NCBI GenBank assembly: GCA_030690365.1
Contig: JAUYGX010000058.1
Coordinates: 1-45,574, forward strand
DNA from: Bacteroidales bacterium
Lineage (GTDB): Bacteria; Bacteroidota; Bacteroidia; Bacteroidales; F082
Direction of reading: 5' to 3'
Length of the DNA: 45,574 nt
Positions 22,116-30,892 of the stretch are shown here, piece by piece. The notes under the pieces were generated by a model. The model was not told where the DNA came from. It did no database searches and saw nothing but the letters and a program-made list of their open reading frames with translations. The position numbers and the translations under genes were made by a program. Numbering within the stretch: position 1 is the stretch's first letter; the number at the start of each line of letters is the position of its first letter.

Positions 22116-24566
22116 ATGAATATTTATCCTGAACATTTTGAACAGAAAATCGGTTTCGACCGAATTCGCGACCATATTTCCAAATTGTGCATCAGCACGA
22201 TGGGTGCCAATATGGTTGAGAAAATAAAATTTTCGTTCCAACCAGAGGTCATTAACCGCATGCTGGATCAGGTGATGGAGTTCATCAAACTTTCCACTAC
22301 CGGAAAACCATTTCCTGCACAGGATTATTTCGATGTTCGTCAGGAGTTGGCCCAGGTTGTTACACCGGGAACGTATCTGGATCAGGAGACTTTATTCAAT
22401 TTGAAGGCGGTGCTTATCACCCTGGAGGAGATCAAAATCTACTTTACTAATACGCCGGAAGCAGAATACCCTGAACTTAAATCACTTGCAAAAGAGGTAT
22501 TTGTGCCGTCCTTTTTAGGATCGCGTGCCGATGAAATTATCGACAACAAAGCCAATATAAAGGATCAGGCTTCGGCCGAGCTGGCTGCCATCAGGAAAGA
22601 AATCGCCCGAAATCAACGTCAGGTTCTGAAAGAAACCAAAAAGGCCTTCGACCTGGCAAAAAGGGCAGGCTGGGTGCCTGAAAACAGCGACATCACCATC
22701 CGCAACGGGAGATCCGTGATTCCGCTTCATGCCGCCGACAAAAGAGCCCTGGGTGGTGTAATACATGATGAATCGGCTTCAGGACAAACCGTTTTTGTCG
22801 AAGCAACGGCTTCCTTCGAAATCAACAACGCTTTGCGAAAACTGGAGGGTGATGAACGTAGGGAAATCATCAAAATATTAACCAATTACACCGATTTGTT
22901 GCGACCGCACATTCAGGAAATCAGCCATGCCATCTGGTTTTTGGGTGTCATCGACTTTATACGGGCCAAAGCACTTTTCTCCATCAAAATTAAGGCACTT
23001 CGCCCTATTATCGGTCAGGATAATGGCATGGAACTAAAAAAAGCCATCCACCCACTGCTGTATTTGTTGCACCTGGAACAACATAAAACCATCGTTCCTT
23101 TGGATCTTCAATTGTCGGACGATCAGCGTATTTTAGTAATCTCAGGTCCCAATGCCGGAGGTAAATCAGTGTGTTTAAAAACCACCGGACTATTGCAATA
23201 TATGTTGCAGTGCGGGTTTCCGGTATCGGCCTCCCCCGACAGTCGGTTCAGGCTTTTCAGGCAGCTTTTTATTGATATCGGTGATGAACAATCGCTCGAA
23301 AACGATCTGAGTACTTATAGCTCGCACCTGTTGAACATGAAGTTCTTCATGAAAAATGCCAACAAAAACACGCTTATCTTGATCGACGAATTTGGCACCG
23401 GCACCGAACCTCAATTGGGCGGAGCTATTGCCGAGGCTACTTTGGAAGATCTGAACAGGAAGCAGGCTTTTGGTGTAATTACCACCCATTACACAAACCT
23501 AAAGCTACTGGCCGAACGTACCAAAGGCCTTGTAAATGGAGCCATGTTATTCGATTCCAATCTGATGCAGCCGCTGTTCATGCTTCAAACCGGTCGACCG
23601 GGAAGCTCGTTTGCCTTTGAAATCGCACGTAAAATTGGATTCCCCGATCATGTACTCAATGCCGCCAAAAACAAAAGCGGTGGGAAACATGTCCGCTTCG
23701 ATGAGCAACTTCAACAGCTCGAAATCGATAAGCTGGGACTGGAAAAGCAACAGCAGAAACTAGATGCTGCCGACGAAAACCTCATACAACTGGTTGAAAA
23801 GTATGATACACTTTACGAAGAACTTCAAAAATCGAGGAAACAGATACTGAAAGAAGCACAGGAAAAAGCAGTCAATATCATCACCAATTCAAACAAGGCC
23901 ATCGAAAAAACCATCAGGGAGATCAGGGAAGCGGAAGCAGACAAAAGCAAAACTCGCGAATTGCGGGAGCTCCTGGAACAAACTAAGGTGAAAATAGCCG
24001 AAGAAGACCTGGACGACAAACAACCGGTGGTTTCGGATTTGGTAAAACGTAAGAAAAGAAAATCAAAACCGGAGGCCGTTCTTCCGGAAATTAACCGGAG
24101 AACTCCTGTAATTGGTGATTTTGTGCGCATCCAGGATGCTGACATCACAGGTGAACTTATTGAATTAAAAGGCGACTCCGCCATACTGAACGTGAATGAT
24201 GTAAGGTTGAAAACATCCTTAAAAAAACTGGAGGTGGTACCCAAACCAAAACAACAAGCTACCCAACGAAGAAGTGGTTACAAAAGCATCATCAACGAAC
24301 TGAATGAAAAGGTAGCCAATTTTAGTACCTCCATCGATTTAAGAGGAAAACGGGCAGACGAGGCCCAATCGGAATTGCATAAATACATCGACGACGCCAT
24401 TCTGCTCAGCATGCACGAGGTGGACATCCTTCATGGAAAAGGCTTTGGCATCTTGCGTGAAATCATCCGCGAATACCTGCAAAGTGTGGACGAAATAGCC
24501 CATTTTGCAGATGCTCCCATCGACCAGGGTGGTGCCGGAATTACACGGGTGGTGTTCAGAAAATAA
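22116..24566 (+). CDS. mutS2: MutS2 family protein (endonuclease MutS2)
   Basis: The start at 22116 gives 816 residues. The protein has the MutS2 core-clamp region (DQASAELAAIRKEIARNQ, then GRSVIPLHAADKRALGGVIHDESASGQTVFVEA in short conserved pieces) and an ABC-type ATPase with Walker A GPNAGGKS (near 345) and a Walker B segment LILIDEFGTGTEP (near 420). A long coiled coil (about 530-640) follows, with a C-terminal Smr nuclease domain (LRGKRADEA, then HGKGFGILREIIREYL). MutS2 proteins act on recombination intermediates or rescue collided ribosomes rather than in mismatch repair. All expected motifs are intact. The gene stands alone with its own promoter. Confidence 0.92.
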   Translation: MNIYPEHFEQKIGFDRIRDHISKLCISTMGANMVEKIKFSFQPEVINRMLDQVMEFIKLSTTGKPFPAQDYFDVRQELAQVVTPGTYLDQETLFNLKAVLITLEEIKIYFTNTPEAEYPELKSLAKEVFVPSFLGSRADEIIDNKANIKDQASAELAAIRKEIARNQRQVLKETKKAFDLAKRAGWVPENSDITIRNGRSVIPLHAADKRALGGVIHDESASGQTVFVEATASFEINNALRKLEGDERREIIKILTNYTDLLRPHIQEISHAIWFLGVIDFIRAKALFSIKIKALRPIIGQDNGMELKKAIHPLLYLLHLEQHKTIVPLDLQLSDDQRILVISGPNAGGKSVCLKTTGLLQYMLQCGFPVSASPDSRFRLFRQLFIDIGDEQSLENDLSTYSSHLLNMKFFMKNANKNTLILIDEFGTGTEPQLGGAIAEATLEDLNRKQAFGVITTHYTNLKLLAERTKGLVNGAMLFDSNLMQPLFMLQTGRPGSSFAFEIARKIGFPDHVLNAAKNKSGGKHVRFDEQLQQLEIDKLGLEKQQQKLDAADENLIQLVEKYDTLYEELQKSRKQILKEAQEKAVNIITNSNKAIEKTIREIREAEADKSKTRELRELLEQTKVKIAEEDLDDKQPVVSDLVKRKKRKSKPEAVLPEINRRTPVIGDFVRIQDADITGELIELKGDSAILNVNDVRLKTSLKKLEVVPKPKQQATQRRSGYKSIINELNEKVANFSTSIDLRGKRADEAQSELHKYIDDAILLSMHEVDILHGKGFGILREIIREYLQSVDEIAHFADAPIDQGGAGITRVVFRK

Positions 24567-24684
24567 CAGTTGAATTTTAAGTTTGAGTCCACATCTGTAT
24601 CATTCAGTTTTTCTGACTTTTAACACCCAATTTATTAAGGAACCTAAATAACAAATACAGGTTTTTCCATATAACTAATACCTC

Positions 24685-24692
24685 TATCTTTG
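24685..24692 (+). promoter_or_regulatory. -7 box (TATCTTTG) for the thioredoxin gene
   Basis: TAnnTTTG match 17 nt before the ATG at 24710, giving a short leader. Confidence 0.55.
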
Positions 24693-24709
24693 CAGCCAAT
24701 TACAATTAA

Positions 24710-25153
24710 ATGACTATGAACTATTATTTTTGGATACCTGTTGCCGTTTTACTGATTCTGCTGATAGCAGCCTTTTATAAAAAGTACAAACTGCTCAAAA
24801 ACATGGACCAAACTCCCAACAGTTCCCATTTACTCGAATTAACCGATGCCACCTTTAAGAAAACCATCCAAAAAGGCGTTACACTGGTCGATTTTTGGGC
24901 TCCCTGGTGTATGCCTTGTAAAATTCAGGGACCCATCGTGAATGAAGTTGCAGAATTGATGCACGACAAGGCCACCATCAGCAAAATAAATATTGATATA
25001 CACAAGAGGACAGCTTCAGAACTGGGGATCAGGAGCATTCCTACCATCATTATTTTTAAAGATGGCAAAATTGTAACCAAACTGGTAGGTGCTAAAACAA
25101 AAAATGTACTTACCAAGGCCATTAATGATGCCCTGAAAGGGCTAACCATTTGA
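24710..25153 (+). CDS. Membrane-anchored thioredoxin-like protein
   Basis: This 147-residue protein has one N-terminal membrane helix (about 6-23), a basic linker (KKYKLLK) and a thioredoxin domain with active site WAPWCMPCK (near 63-71). It also has the cis-proline SIPT region (near 109-112) and the GxxT/K strand VGAKTK. The active site is CMPC rather than the usual CGPC, which would shift redox potential. Hydrophobic helix followed by positive charges could place the domain in the cytoplasm; periplasmic placement would be needed for cytochrome maturation, so topology is open. ATG at 24716 is an alternative start. Its 3' end overlaps the convergent YjbR gene by 12 nt. Confidence 0.85.
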   Translation: MTMNYYFWIPVAVLLILLIAAFYKKYKLLKNMDQTPNSSHLLELTDATFKKTIQKGVTLVDFWAPWCMPCKIQGPIVNEVAELMHDKATISKINIDIHKRTASELGIRSIPTIIIFKDGKIVTKLVGAKTKNVLTKAINDALKGLTI

Positions 25154-25504
25154 TAATCGGGAGAGAGCCTCTCTGTCTTTCTTGGGCAGCTTTTCAACGA
25201 CCAGGGCATAGCTGTTGGCAATCCATTTGAAAAGTAATTGCTCAGGAGTCATTTCATCGATCATCACGGTATTCCACAGCGCCTTATTCATATGATAACC
25301 CGGCAATACATAGGAATAACGTTCGCGTAAATCAATCGCTTCTTCCGGATCGCACTTCAGGTTCATGCTCAATTGACCGTCCAAATTCATCAGGGCAAAC
25401 ATCTTTCCCATGACCTTAAATACGAGCGTAGTTTCATCAAATGGGAAACCTTCGGTAACACCAGGCATATTTAGACAGAATATACGCAACTTTTCAACAT
25501 TCAT
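25142..25504 (-). CDS. MmcQ/YjbR family protein
   Basis: This 120-residue protein is full length for the YjbR (MmcQ) family. The N-terminus LRIFCLNMPGVTEGFPFDETTLVFKVMGKMFAL and the LPGYHMNKALWNTV stretch near residues 68-81 are diagnostic. The fold is cytoplasmic and compact; DNA binding has been suggested from structure, but the biochemical role is not established. It has its own -7 box at 25530 and is divergent from the acyl-CoA carboxylase gene. Confidence 0.88.
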   Translation of the reverse strand: MNVEKLRIFCLNMPGVTEGFPFDETTLVFKVMGKMFALMNLDGQLSMNLKCDPEEAIDLRERYSYVLPGYHMNKALWNTVMIDEMTPEQLLFKWIANSYALVVEKLPKKDREALSRLSNG

Positions 25505-25529
25505 TTTCCTACATTTACAACGATTGCGA

Positions 25530-25537
25530 CAAAGATA
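25530..25537 (-). promoter_or_regulatory. -7 box (TATCTTTG) for the YjbR gene
   Basis: Minus-strand TAnnTTTG match 25 nt upstream of the ATG at 25504. Confidence 0.5.
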
Positions 25538-25594
25538 ACATCAATTATCAAAAGGTCTGGCAAAAAAATAAGTTGCAATTTTGGTAATTTCAGC

Positions 25595-25602
25595 TACTTT
25601 TG
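25595..25602 (+). promoter_or_regulatory. -7 box (TACTTTTG) for the carboxylase operon
   Basis: TAnnTTTG match with an AGTTGCAA -33 element 19 nt upstream (TTG at 25573-25575), identical to that at 9313. Transcription would start near 25609, leaving an 80-nt leader. Confidence 0.65.
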
Positions 25603-25608
25603 CATTGT

Positions 25609-25667
25609 AAGAGATAAGTTAATCCGAAAAGATACCACGCTTTGAAGCATGACTTGTCTCTTTTTTT
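25609..25667 (+). promoter_or_regulatory. Structured leader with terminator-like hairpin before the carboxylase gene
   Basis: AAGAGATAAGT (25609-25619) can pair fully with ACTTGTCTCTT (25652-25662, one G-U), followed by five more T residues. The enclosed loop holds a smaller stem (CA-x-GCTT / AAGC-x-TG). The structure starts at the predicted transcription start and ends 21 nt before the ATG, and no gene on this strand lies upstream that it could terminate. It may be an attenuator, a riboswitch or a structured leader; I do not recognise a known class. Confidence 0.45.
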
Positions 25668-25688
25668 GTTAACCCCAAAATAAATGTT

Positions 25689-27236
25689 ATGGGCATCAAA
25701 GAAAAATCAATCGACCTAAAAAAACGCATGAAAAATGCGTTAAGTGGTGGTGGTGAAAAAGCGATCGAAAAGCAAAAAGCGATTGGAAAGCTCACTGCAC
25801 GGGAAAGGATTATTGCCTTACTCGACCCCAAATCTTTTTATGAGTATGACTTGTTTGTTGAACATGCCGCAAAAGATTTTGATATGGACAAAAAATACCT
25901 GCCCGGTGATGGTGTAGTCACAGGAACAGGTACTTTAAGCGGCCATCCGGTATGTATCTATGCTCAGGACTTTACCGTTGCAGGTGGTTCGTTGGGATGG
26001 GCGCATGCTAAAAAAATTACCAAAATTATGGATCACGCCCTCAAGTTGAAAGTTCCCCTGATAGGGATCAACGACTCTGGTGGTGCGCGTATTCAGGAAG
26101 GGGTTAATTCATTGGCGGGATATGGAGAAATTTTCTTCAGAAACACCCTGGCCTCCGGAGTTATACCTCAAATTTCTGTTATCCTCGGGCCTTGCGCCGG
26201 TGGTGCTGTATACTCTCCCGCACTTACAGACTTTGTATTTACCGTTGAGAAAATCACCAAGATGTTCATCACCGGTCCTGAAGTAATTAAAACTGTTTTG
26301 GGCGAGGAAATCTCAATGGAAGCCTTAGGTGGCGCAAAAGTACATTGCGAAACCACAGGCGTAGCACATTTTTATGCCGAAAGTGAGGAAGATTGTTTCA
26401 GCCAGATTAAACAACTGGCAAGCTTCATCCCCTGGAATAACATCAACAAGGCAGAAAAATTCCCAAAGAAATCGCCTAAAACCAAGCGTTATAAAATGGA
26501 TGAGGCCATGCCCTCCGATCCAAAACAACCCTATGATGTACGCAATGTAATAAAAGCCATCGTTGATGATTCTGAGTTTCTTGAAGTACAGGAGCTTTTT
26601 GCCAAAAATATTGTGATTGGATTTTCCCGCATCAATGGCGAAACCATTGGTATTGTGGCCAATCAACCACTGTATCTGGCTGGCGTGCTTGATGTGGACT
26701 CATCAAATAAGGCAGCCCGCTTTATCCGCTATTGCGATTCGTTTAACATTCCTTTGTTTACACTGGTCGACCTGCCGGGTTATTTGCCGGGTGTTGATCA
26801 GGAACATGCCGGTGTAATACGTCATGGGGCAAAGGTTTTGTATGCTTACTCTGAAGCCACGGTTCCAAAAATTACGCTAATTACCCGCAAAGCATACGGC
26901 GGTGGATATATTGCCATGTGTTCGCATCACCTGCGTGCCGACTTTGTATTTGCATGGCCAACGGCCGAAATTGCGGTGATGGGTCCCGAAGGAGCTGCCA
27001 ACATTATCTTCCGCAAGGAAATCTCTACGGCAAAAGATCCTGAAGAAATGCGTAAACTAAAGGTTAAAGAATACAAGGAGAAGTTTGCAAATCCTTATGT
27101 AGCTGCTGCTTATGGCTATATTGACGCGGTAATCGAACCCAACGAAACGCGTAAAATTATTATGCACGCTCTCGACATCTCAAAGGACAAACATGTGATG
27201 TTACCTGCGAAAAAACATGGTATTCCTCCATTTTAA
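25689..27236 (+). CDS. Acyl-CoA carboxylase carboxyltransferase (beta) subunit
   Basis: This 515-residue protein has the two crotonase-like halves of the carboxyltransferase family. Oxyanion-hole and CoA-site motifs are intact: GGSLGWAHAKK, NDSGGARIQEGV, GPCAGGAVYSPALTDF in the first half, and DLPGYLPGVDQEHAGVIRHGAKVLYAY, RKAYGGGYIAM and GPEGAANIIFRKEI in the second. Such subunits transfer the carboxyl group between biotin and propionyl- or methylmalonyl-CoA. The substrate cannot be fixed from sequence by eye. The biotin carrier follows 11 nt downstream, but neither a biotin carboxylase nor membrane decarboxylase subunits are in the window. In Bacteroidota such pairs are commonly assigned to propionyl-CoA/methylmalonyl-CoA turnover. 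Confidence 0.9.
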   Translation: MGIKEKSIDLKKRMKNALSGGGEKAIEKQKAIGKLTARERIIALLDPKSFYEYDLFVEHAAKDFDMDKKYLPGDGVVTGTGTLSGHPVCIYAQDFTVAGGSLGWAHAKKITKIMDHALKLKVPLIGINDSGGARIQEGVNSLAGYGEIFFRNTLASGVIPQISVILGPCAGGAVYSPALTDFVFTVEKITKMFITGPEVIKTVLGEEISMEALGGAKVHCETTGVAHFYAESEEDCFSQIKQLASFIPWNNINKAEKFPKKSPKTKRYKMDEAMPSDPKQPYDVRNVIKAIVDDSEFLEVQELFAKNIVIGFSRINGETIGIVANQPLYLAGVLDVDSSNKAARFIRYCDSFNIPLFTLVDLPGYLPGVDQEHAGVIRHGAKVLYAYSEATVPKITLITRKAYGGGYIAMCSHHLRADFVFAWPTAEIAVMGPEGAANIIFRKEISTAKDPEEMRKLKVKEYKEKFANPYVAAAYGYIDAVIEPNETRKIIMHALDISKDKHVMLPAKKHGIPPF

Positions 27237-27247
27237 AATGCTGCATC

Positions 27248-27577
27248 ATGGATAAAAACGACGATAAAAAAATCAGATATACTACCATAAACATTGATGG
27301 GGTTAAGTACCGTACACTGTTGACCGAAAAGTTTAAAAAGCGGGTTCCGTATGTGGAAACCAACCTCAACATTATGAGGGCCTTTATTCCGGGCACCATT
27401 GTGGAAGTATTTGTGAAAGAAGGCAAGAAAGTAAAAGAAGGCGACACACTGCTGATACTCGAAGCCATGAAAATGCGAAACTTGGTACAGGCTCCTTATT
27501 CGGGCAGCATTAAAAAACTGTATGTCAATTCAGGTGACCTGGTTTCTAAAAATCAAGCTCTTGTAGAAATGGAATAG
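27248..27577 (+). CDS. Biotin carboxyl carrier protein
   Basis: The 109-residue protein ends in a biotinyl domain with the biotinylation motif EAMKM (K75), preceded by PGTIVEVFVKEGKKVKEGDTLL and followed by QAPYSGSIKKLYVNSGDLV. The first 40 residues are charged and probably form the docking part. It receives CO2 on biotin for the carboxyltransferase encoded 11 nt upstream. A bidirectional terminator follows. Confidence 0.9.
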   Translation: MDKNDDKKIRYTTINIDGVKYRTLLTEKFKKRVPYVETNLNIMRAFIPGTIVEVFVKEGKKVKEGDTLLILEAMKMRNLVQAPYSGSIKKLYVNSGDLVSKNQALVEME

Positions 27578-27590
27578 TTACTACTGTCAT

Positions 27591-27630
27591 TAAAAAAGCC
27601 GGGAAATTTAATTATTTTCCGGCTTTTTTT
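27591..27630. terminator. Bidirectional intrinsic terminator
   Basis: AAAAAGCCGGGAAA pairs with TTTTCCGGCTTTTT around a short A/T loop. It serves the biotin carrier gene on the plus strand and engB on the minus strand, overlapping the engB stop codon. Confidence 0.85.
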
Positions 27631-28231
27631 GTTGATGATACAACGCATTCAGGTTATCGATGTATCCAAGCAGTTCATCGCGTCCGTCGCCTACTTCGGC
27701 AGAAGTAACCATCATGGGAGGCAATTCTTCCCACTCTTCGAGTAGTTTGTTTTGATAAGCCTCCCGGTTATTCGAAAGCTGCATTGTTTTAAGCTTATCT
27801 GCCTTGGTAAACACCAGTGTAAACGGAATTTGCGACATGGCCAGCCATTCCATAAACTCCAGATCGTTTTTCTGGGGTTCGTGCCTTACGTCAATTAAAA
27901 CAAAAACTGAAACCAGGTTTTCGCGCTTAAGCAGGTAGTTGCGGATCATTTTTTCCCACTTATCTCTTTCTGATTTCGACCTTTTGGCAAAACCGTAGCC
28001 TGGTAAATCCACCAAATACCAGGAAGCATTGATAACGAAATGGTTGATGGTAATGGTCTTACCCGGTGTTCCCGAGATTTTTGCCAGCTTTCGGCGACCC
28101 GTGATCATATTAATCAACGACGACTTCCCCACATTTGAACGGCCAATAAAGGCATATTCCGGTTTGTCGGGTTTCGGACACAAACGTACATCGGTGTTCG
28201 ACATTACAAAGTCGGCATATTGAATAATCAT
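27608..28231 (-). CDS. engB: Ribosome biogenesis GTPase YsxC/EngB
   Basis: This 207-residue TrmE-Era-like GTPase is needed for late assembly of the large ribosomal subunit. G1 is GRSNVGKSS (30-38), the switch carries GTPGKT, G3 is DLPGYGFA (near 74-81), G4 TKAD (near 142-145) and G5 TSAEVG. Length and motif spacing are standard. It lies 5 nt downstream of the glsB-like gene on the same strand and shares its transcript. Confidence 0.93.
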   Translation of the reverse strand: MIIQYADFVMSNTDVRLCPKPDKPEYAFIGRSNVGKSSLINMITGRRKLAKISGTPGKTITINHFVINASWYLVDLPGYGFAKRSKSERDKWEKMIRNYLLKRENLVSVFVLIDVRHEPQKNDLEFMEWLAMSQIPFTLVFTKADKLKTMQLSNNREAYQNKLLEEWEELPPMMVTSAEVGDGRDELLGYIDNLNALYHQQKKPENN

Positions 28232-28236
28232 GGTGG

Positions 28237-29175
28237 CTATTGTTTTTTGTAGGTTGTAAGATGACGTTCAACCTTTACGGGAAATATATCTTCGATGGTC
28301 ATGAGGATTCCGGTTTCTTCTACCTCCCCAAAGTGGTCGTTTAAGGCTGTTCCAAAGCTTTTCATGGTGGCAGACAAATTCATATACGCATTTACCAGCG
28401 GAGGAATATTCTCACCTAATTTGCGTACTTTCTGAACAAGAATCTTATAATTTTCTTCGTAGTTGTAGCCGGTAAAGATACTATCCAGAATTTTTTCATC
28501 GGTCATCATGGGCAAGGGTTCATGAGGATAAATCAGTTTATCAGGATCCGGAAAATACTTCTGCATAAAAAACAGGATCAAATCGCGGGCAAACCGATCG
28601 AAATCGAGGTACATGGTCACCTTTCCAAACAAAAACTTCACATCTTTGTTATCAATAAGCAAGGCTCCGAGGCCGTCCCAGAGGTTATCCAGTGCATACA
28701 TTCCACGGCGCAGATTGTAGGTGGGCTGATAATAAGGCTGTACAAACGAGCGTCCCAGTTCGATAGTATAGGGGAAATATTCTTTGATAAATTTTTGCGA
28801 ATACTTAAAAAGGTTGGCCGTGGGAGAATGAACAAGGCCATTTTCATCAATAAACAGATTTTTACAATGCACGTACCGGTAGCCCCCAACAATTTCTTTT
28901 TCCGATGGATCCCACACAATCATTTGCTCGAAGGCATGTTCTCCTACATCGTATTCGTCTATATCGATTTCTTTCCCTGTTCCCCCACCGGCATCACGAA
29001 AAGTTACCTCACGCAATCGACCGATTTCACGTAAAATGTTGGGTGAGTTTTTATCGTTAACCAGATAAATCTCATTTTGACCATTATTGGCTTTGCGCAA
29101 AAACCGTTCCTGACTGAGCTCGTCGATCATTAACTGCTTGGCAACAGGTGGAATAATCGTTTTCATTGAAACCAT
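28237..29175 (-). CDS. glsB: GNAT-type N-acyltransferase for aminolipids, GlsB-like
   Basis: This 312-residue protein is of the OlsB/GlsB hemolysin-like GNAT group. Markers are [29 protein letters not shown] and [12 protein letters not shown], taken in short pieces. In Bacteroides, GlsB N-acylates glycine (in other bacteria OlsB acylates ornithine) with a 3-hydroxy fatty acid. The downstream acyl-ester step is carried out by the neighbour encoded immediately upstream on this strand (29189). The order O-acyltransferase then N-acyltransferase, 13 nt apart, supports the pairing. The amino acid substrate is inferred from taxonomy. ATG at 29166 is an alternative start. Confidence 0.78.
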   Translation of the reverse strand: MVSMKTIIPPVAKQLMIDELSQERFLRKANNGQNEIYLVNDKNSPNILREIGRLREVTFRDAGGGTGKEIDIDEYDVGEHAFEQMIVWDPSEKEIVGGYRYVHCKNLFIDENGLVHSPTANLFKYSQKFIKEYFPYTIELGRSFVQPYYQPTYNLRRGMYALDNLWDGLGALLIDNKDVKFLFGKVTMYLDFDRFARDLILFFMQKYFPDPDKLIYPHEPLPMMTDEKILDSIFTGYNYEENYKILVQKVRKLGENIPPLVNAYMNLSATMKSFGTALNDHFGEVEETGILMTIEDIFPVKVERHLTTYKKQ

Positions 29176-29188
29176 AATAGAGTTTTTA

Positions 29189-30052
29189 TTACGAAGTTAA
29201 AATCGAATTAAAGGAGGCCGTATTACCATTGGCCATAGAGTAAACATATTTCCTGATCTGTTCGGCCCAAACAGCAGGTGTGTTTTTTTTATCCAGCGAT
29301 TGCCAGGGAATAGGTTTACCAAAATGTATGGTAATCGTTTGACCGCGCTGCTTTTCAAACTCGTCGACGAGGTATAGCATTTCAATATTCGCCTTGATGC
29401 CCAGTTTTTTACGGAAATTCGATAGGTTATAAAAAAAATTCGAGTTTCGGCCACCAATAAAAGTTGGGATAATATCGCGTTTAAACCTTCTGGCTTTTGT
29501 AACGAAAGTGCTTTTCCAATCCAGGTCCATGATTTTGTTGCCCCGCTTCCGCGAAACCAGACCGTAAGGAAAATAGCAGATGATTTGATCAGAGGCAAAG
29601 GTATCGTTAATTATTTGAACATTCTGAGCGTTGCTACCATGTTTATTGATTGGGATAAACAATTCTTCCAGGTTTTTGATATTCATCAGAATATCGTTTA
29701 CCGGTGCTTTAATATCCTTACGAACCCTGCTTACGGCCAGCATGAGGGCAATGCCATCCAACCCACCCAATGGATGATTTGAAGCAATAATACAACTGTC
29801 CTTTTCGGGAATATTTTCCAACCCGGTAACTTCCAACTTCACGTTCATTTCGTTGAGTACCGCATCGATAAAGTCAATGCCATTTAAATGGCCATGCCGG
29901 GCAAGGTAGCCATTTACCTCTTCCACATGAATGATGCGTTTGAGGTACGACAAAACAAAGCCCGGAATCATTTTCCGGAGCATGGGATTTTTATCATCCA
30001 GCACCTGTTCAAGAACAATCTGTTTTGATTTAATATTCTTTGTTTCCGACAT
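29189..30052 (-). CDS. glsA: 1-acylglycerol-phosphate acyltransferase-like O-acyltransferase, GlsA-like
   Basis: The start at 30052 gives 287 residues and fits a -7 box 25 nt upstream; the ATG at 30073 would lie almost on that box. The acyltransferase motif N-H-P-L-G-G (SNHPLGGLDG, near 88-97) takes the place of HX4D. FPYGLVSRK is the third conserved block. The enzyme would esterify the hydroxyl of N-acylated glycine or a related aminolipid with a second fatty acid. It heads an operon with the GlsB-like gene and engB. The family call is firm and the substrate inferred. Confidence 0.78.
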   Translation of the reverse strand: MSETKNIKSKQIVLEQVLDDKNPMLRKMIPGFVLSYLKRIIHVEEVNGYLARHGHLNGIDFIDAVLNEMNVKLEVTGLENIPEKDSCIIASNHPLGGLDGIALMLAVSRVRKDIKAPVNDILMNIKNLEELFIPINKHGSNAQNVQIINDTFASDQIICYFPYGLVSRKRGNKIMDLDWKSTFVTKARRFKRDIIPTFIGGRNSNFFYNLSNFRKKLGIKANIEMLYLVDEFEKQRGQTITIHFGKPIPWQSLDKKNTPAVWAEQIRKYVYSMANGNTASFNSILTS

Positions 30053-30077
30053 GTCTATAAAATATGTTGGCAATTCA

Positions 30078-30085
30078 CAAAGATA
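30078..30085 (-). promoter_or_regulatory. -7 box (TATCTTTG) for the glsA-glsB-engB transcript
   Basis: Minus-strand TAnnTTTG match 25 nt before the ATG at 30052. Confidence 0.5.
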
Positions 30086-30133
30086 AATAAATTGGTGGTG
30101 GCTACTGTTTTCATTGGCGATTTTTAAAACCAG

Positions 30134-30171
30134 AAAAAGGCTGTTCCAGAATTTGAAACAGCCTTTTCCTT
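30134..30171 (-). terminator. Intrinsic terminator downstream of the OmpH-like genes
   Basis: On the minus strand GAAAAGGCTGTTTCAA pairs with the facing TGGAACAGCCTTTTTC, followed by a T-rich tract. It lies 74 nt past the stop at 30245. Confidence 0.7.
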
Positions 30172-30244
30172 TTAATGCTATTTTTGATTTGTGAAGCGCT
30201 TCTTCAGTATCAGAATAACGTGCGCCTACTTCAAAACAGATTTC

Positions 30245-30763
30245 TTACTTTATACCCAGCTTGGTTTTTACCAAAGGCAATACGTTATCGCCATTTTCAT
30301 AAAAAACGAGGGCGCCGGTTCCTACATCAAAAATATAGTTGTAGTTATTTTCGCGGGCTACATCAGCGATGGCTTTTTTAACTTTCTCGATAAGAGGGTT
30401 AAAAAGTTCTGCCTGTTTGGCACCTAAATCCTGATCGGCGGATTGTTGAAAAGCCTGGATACGGGCCTGTAAATCAGTGATTTCCTTTTCTTTGGTTTGG
30501 CGAATTAAATCAGACATAGTGGCCACATTATCCTGATAGGAAGCTACTTTAGTTTGATACTCCATGCCCATGGTACTCATCTGCTGATCAAGGTAATCAG
30601 CATAGGCTTTCAACTCTTTCTGTAAAGAATCTGTTTCAGGCATTAACGAGAGGATCTCGTTGGAGTCGATGTAACCAAATTTTGCGCCAGTTTGTGCCAT
30701 TCCCGTAAAGGAGATCAGCGCGATTAAAGACAATAATGCCAGTGCTTTTTTTAACGATTTCAT
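30245..30763 (-). CDS. OmpH/Skp-family periplasmic chaperone
   Basis: This 172-residue protein has a signal peptide (cleavage near GMAQ-TG), then FGYIDSNEILSLMPE, a long coiled coil (about 45-120) and the closing strand NYNYIFDVGTGALVFY. It is the Skp-like holdase fold that guards unfolded outer membrane proteins in the periplasm. It is the last of two tandem paralogues behind bamA but has its own -7 box at 30809. Confidence 0.87.
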   Translation of the reverse strand: MKSLKKALALLSLIALISFTGMAQTGAKFGYIDSNEILSLMPETDSLQKELKAYADYLDQQMSTMGMEYQTKVASYQDNVATMSDLIRQTKEKEITDLQARIQAFQQSADQDLGAKQAELFNPLIEKVKKAIADVARENNYNYIFDVGTGALVFYENGDNVLPLVKTKLGIK

Positions 30764-30808
30764 TTTTTATGCGATAAGTGTGGTTAAAATTAATCTGATT
30801 TCAGGCGG

Positions 30809-30816
30809 CAAACATA
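30809..30816 (-). promoter_or_regulatory. -7 box (TATGTTTG) for the second OmpH-like gene
   Basis: Minus-strand TAnnTTTG match 45 nt before the ATG at 30763. It implies expression independent of bamA. Confidence 0.45.
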
Positions 30817-30892
30817 ATAAAAAATCACAATTCCACCACACTACTAATGAGGTGGAATGGTATAATTATGAAATATTAACAAGACATTCAAG

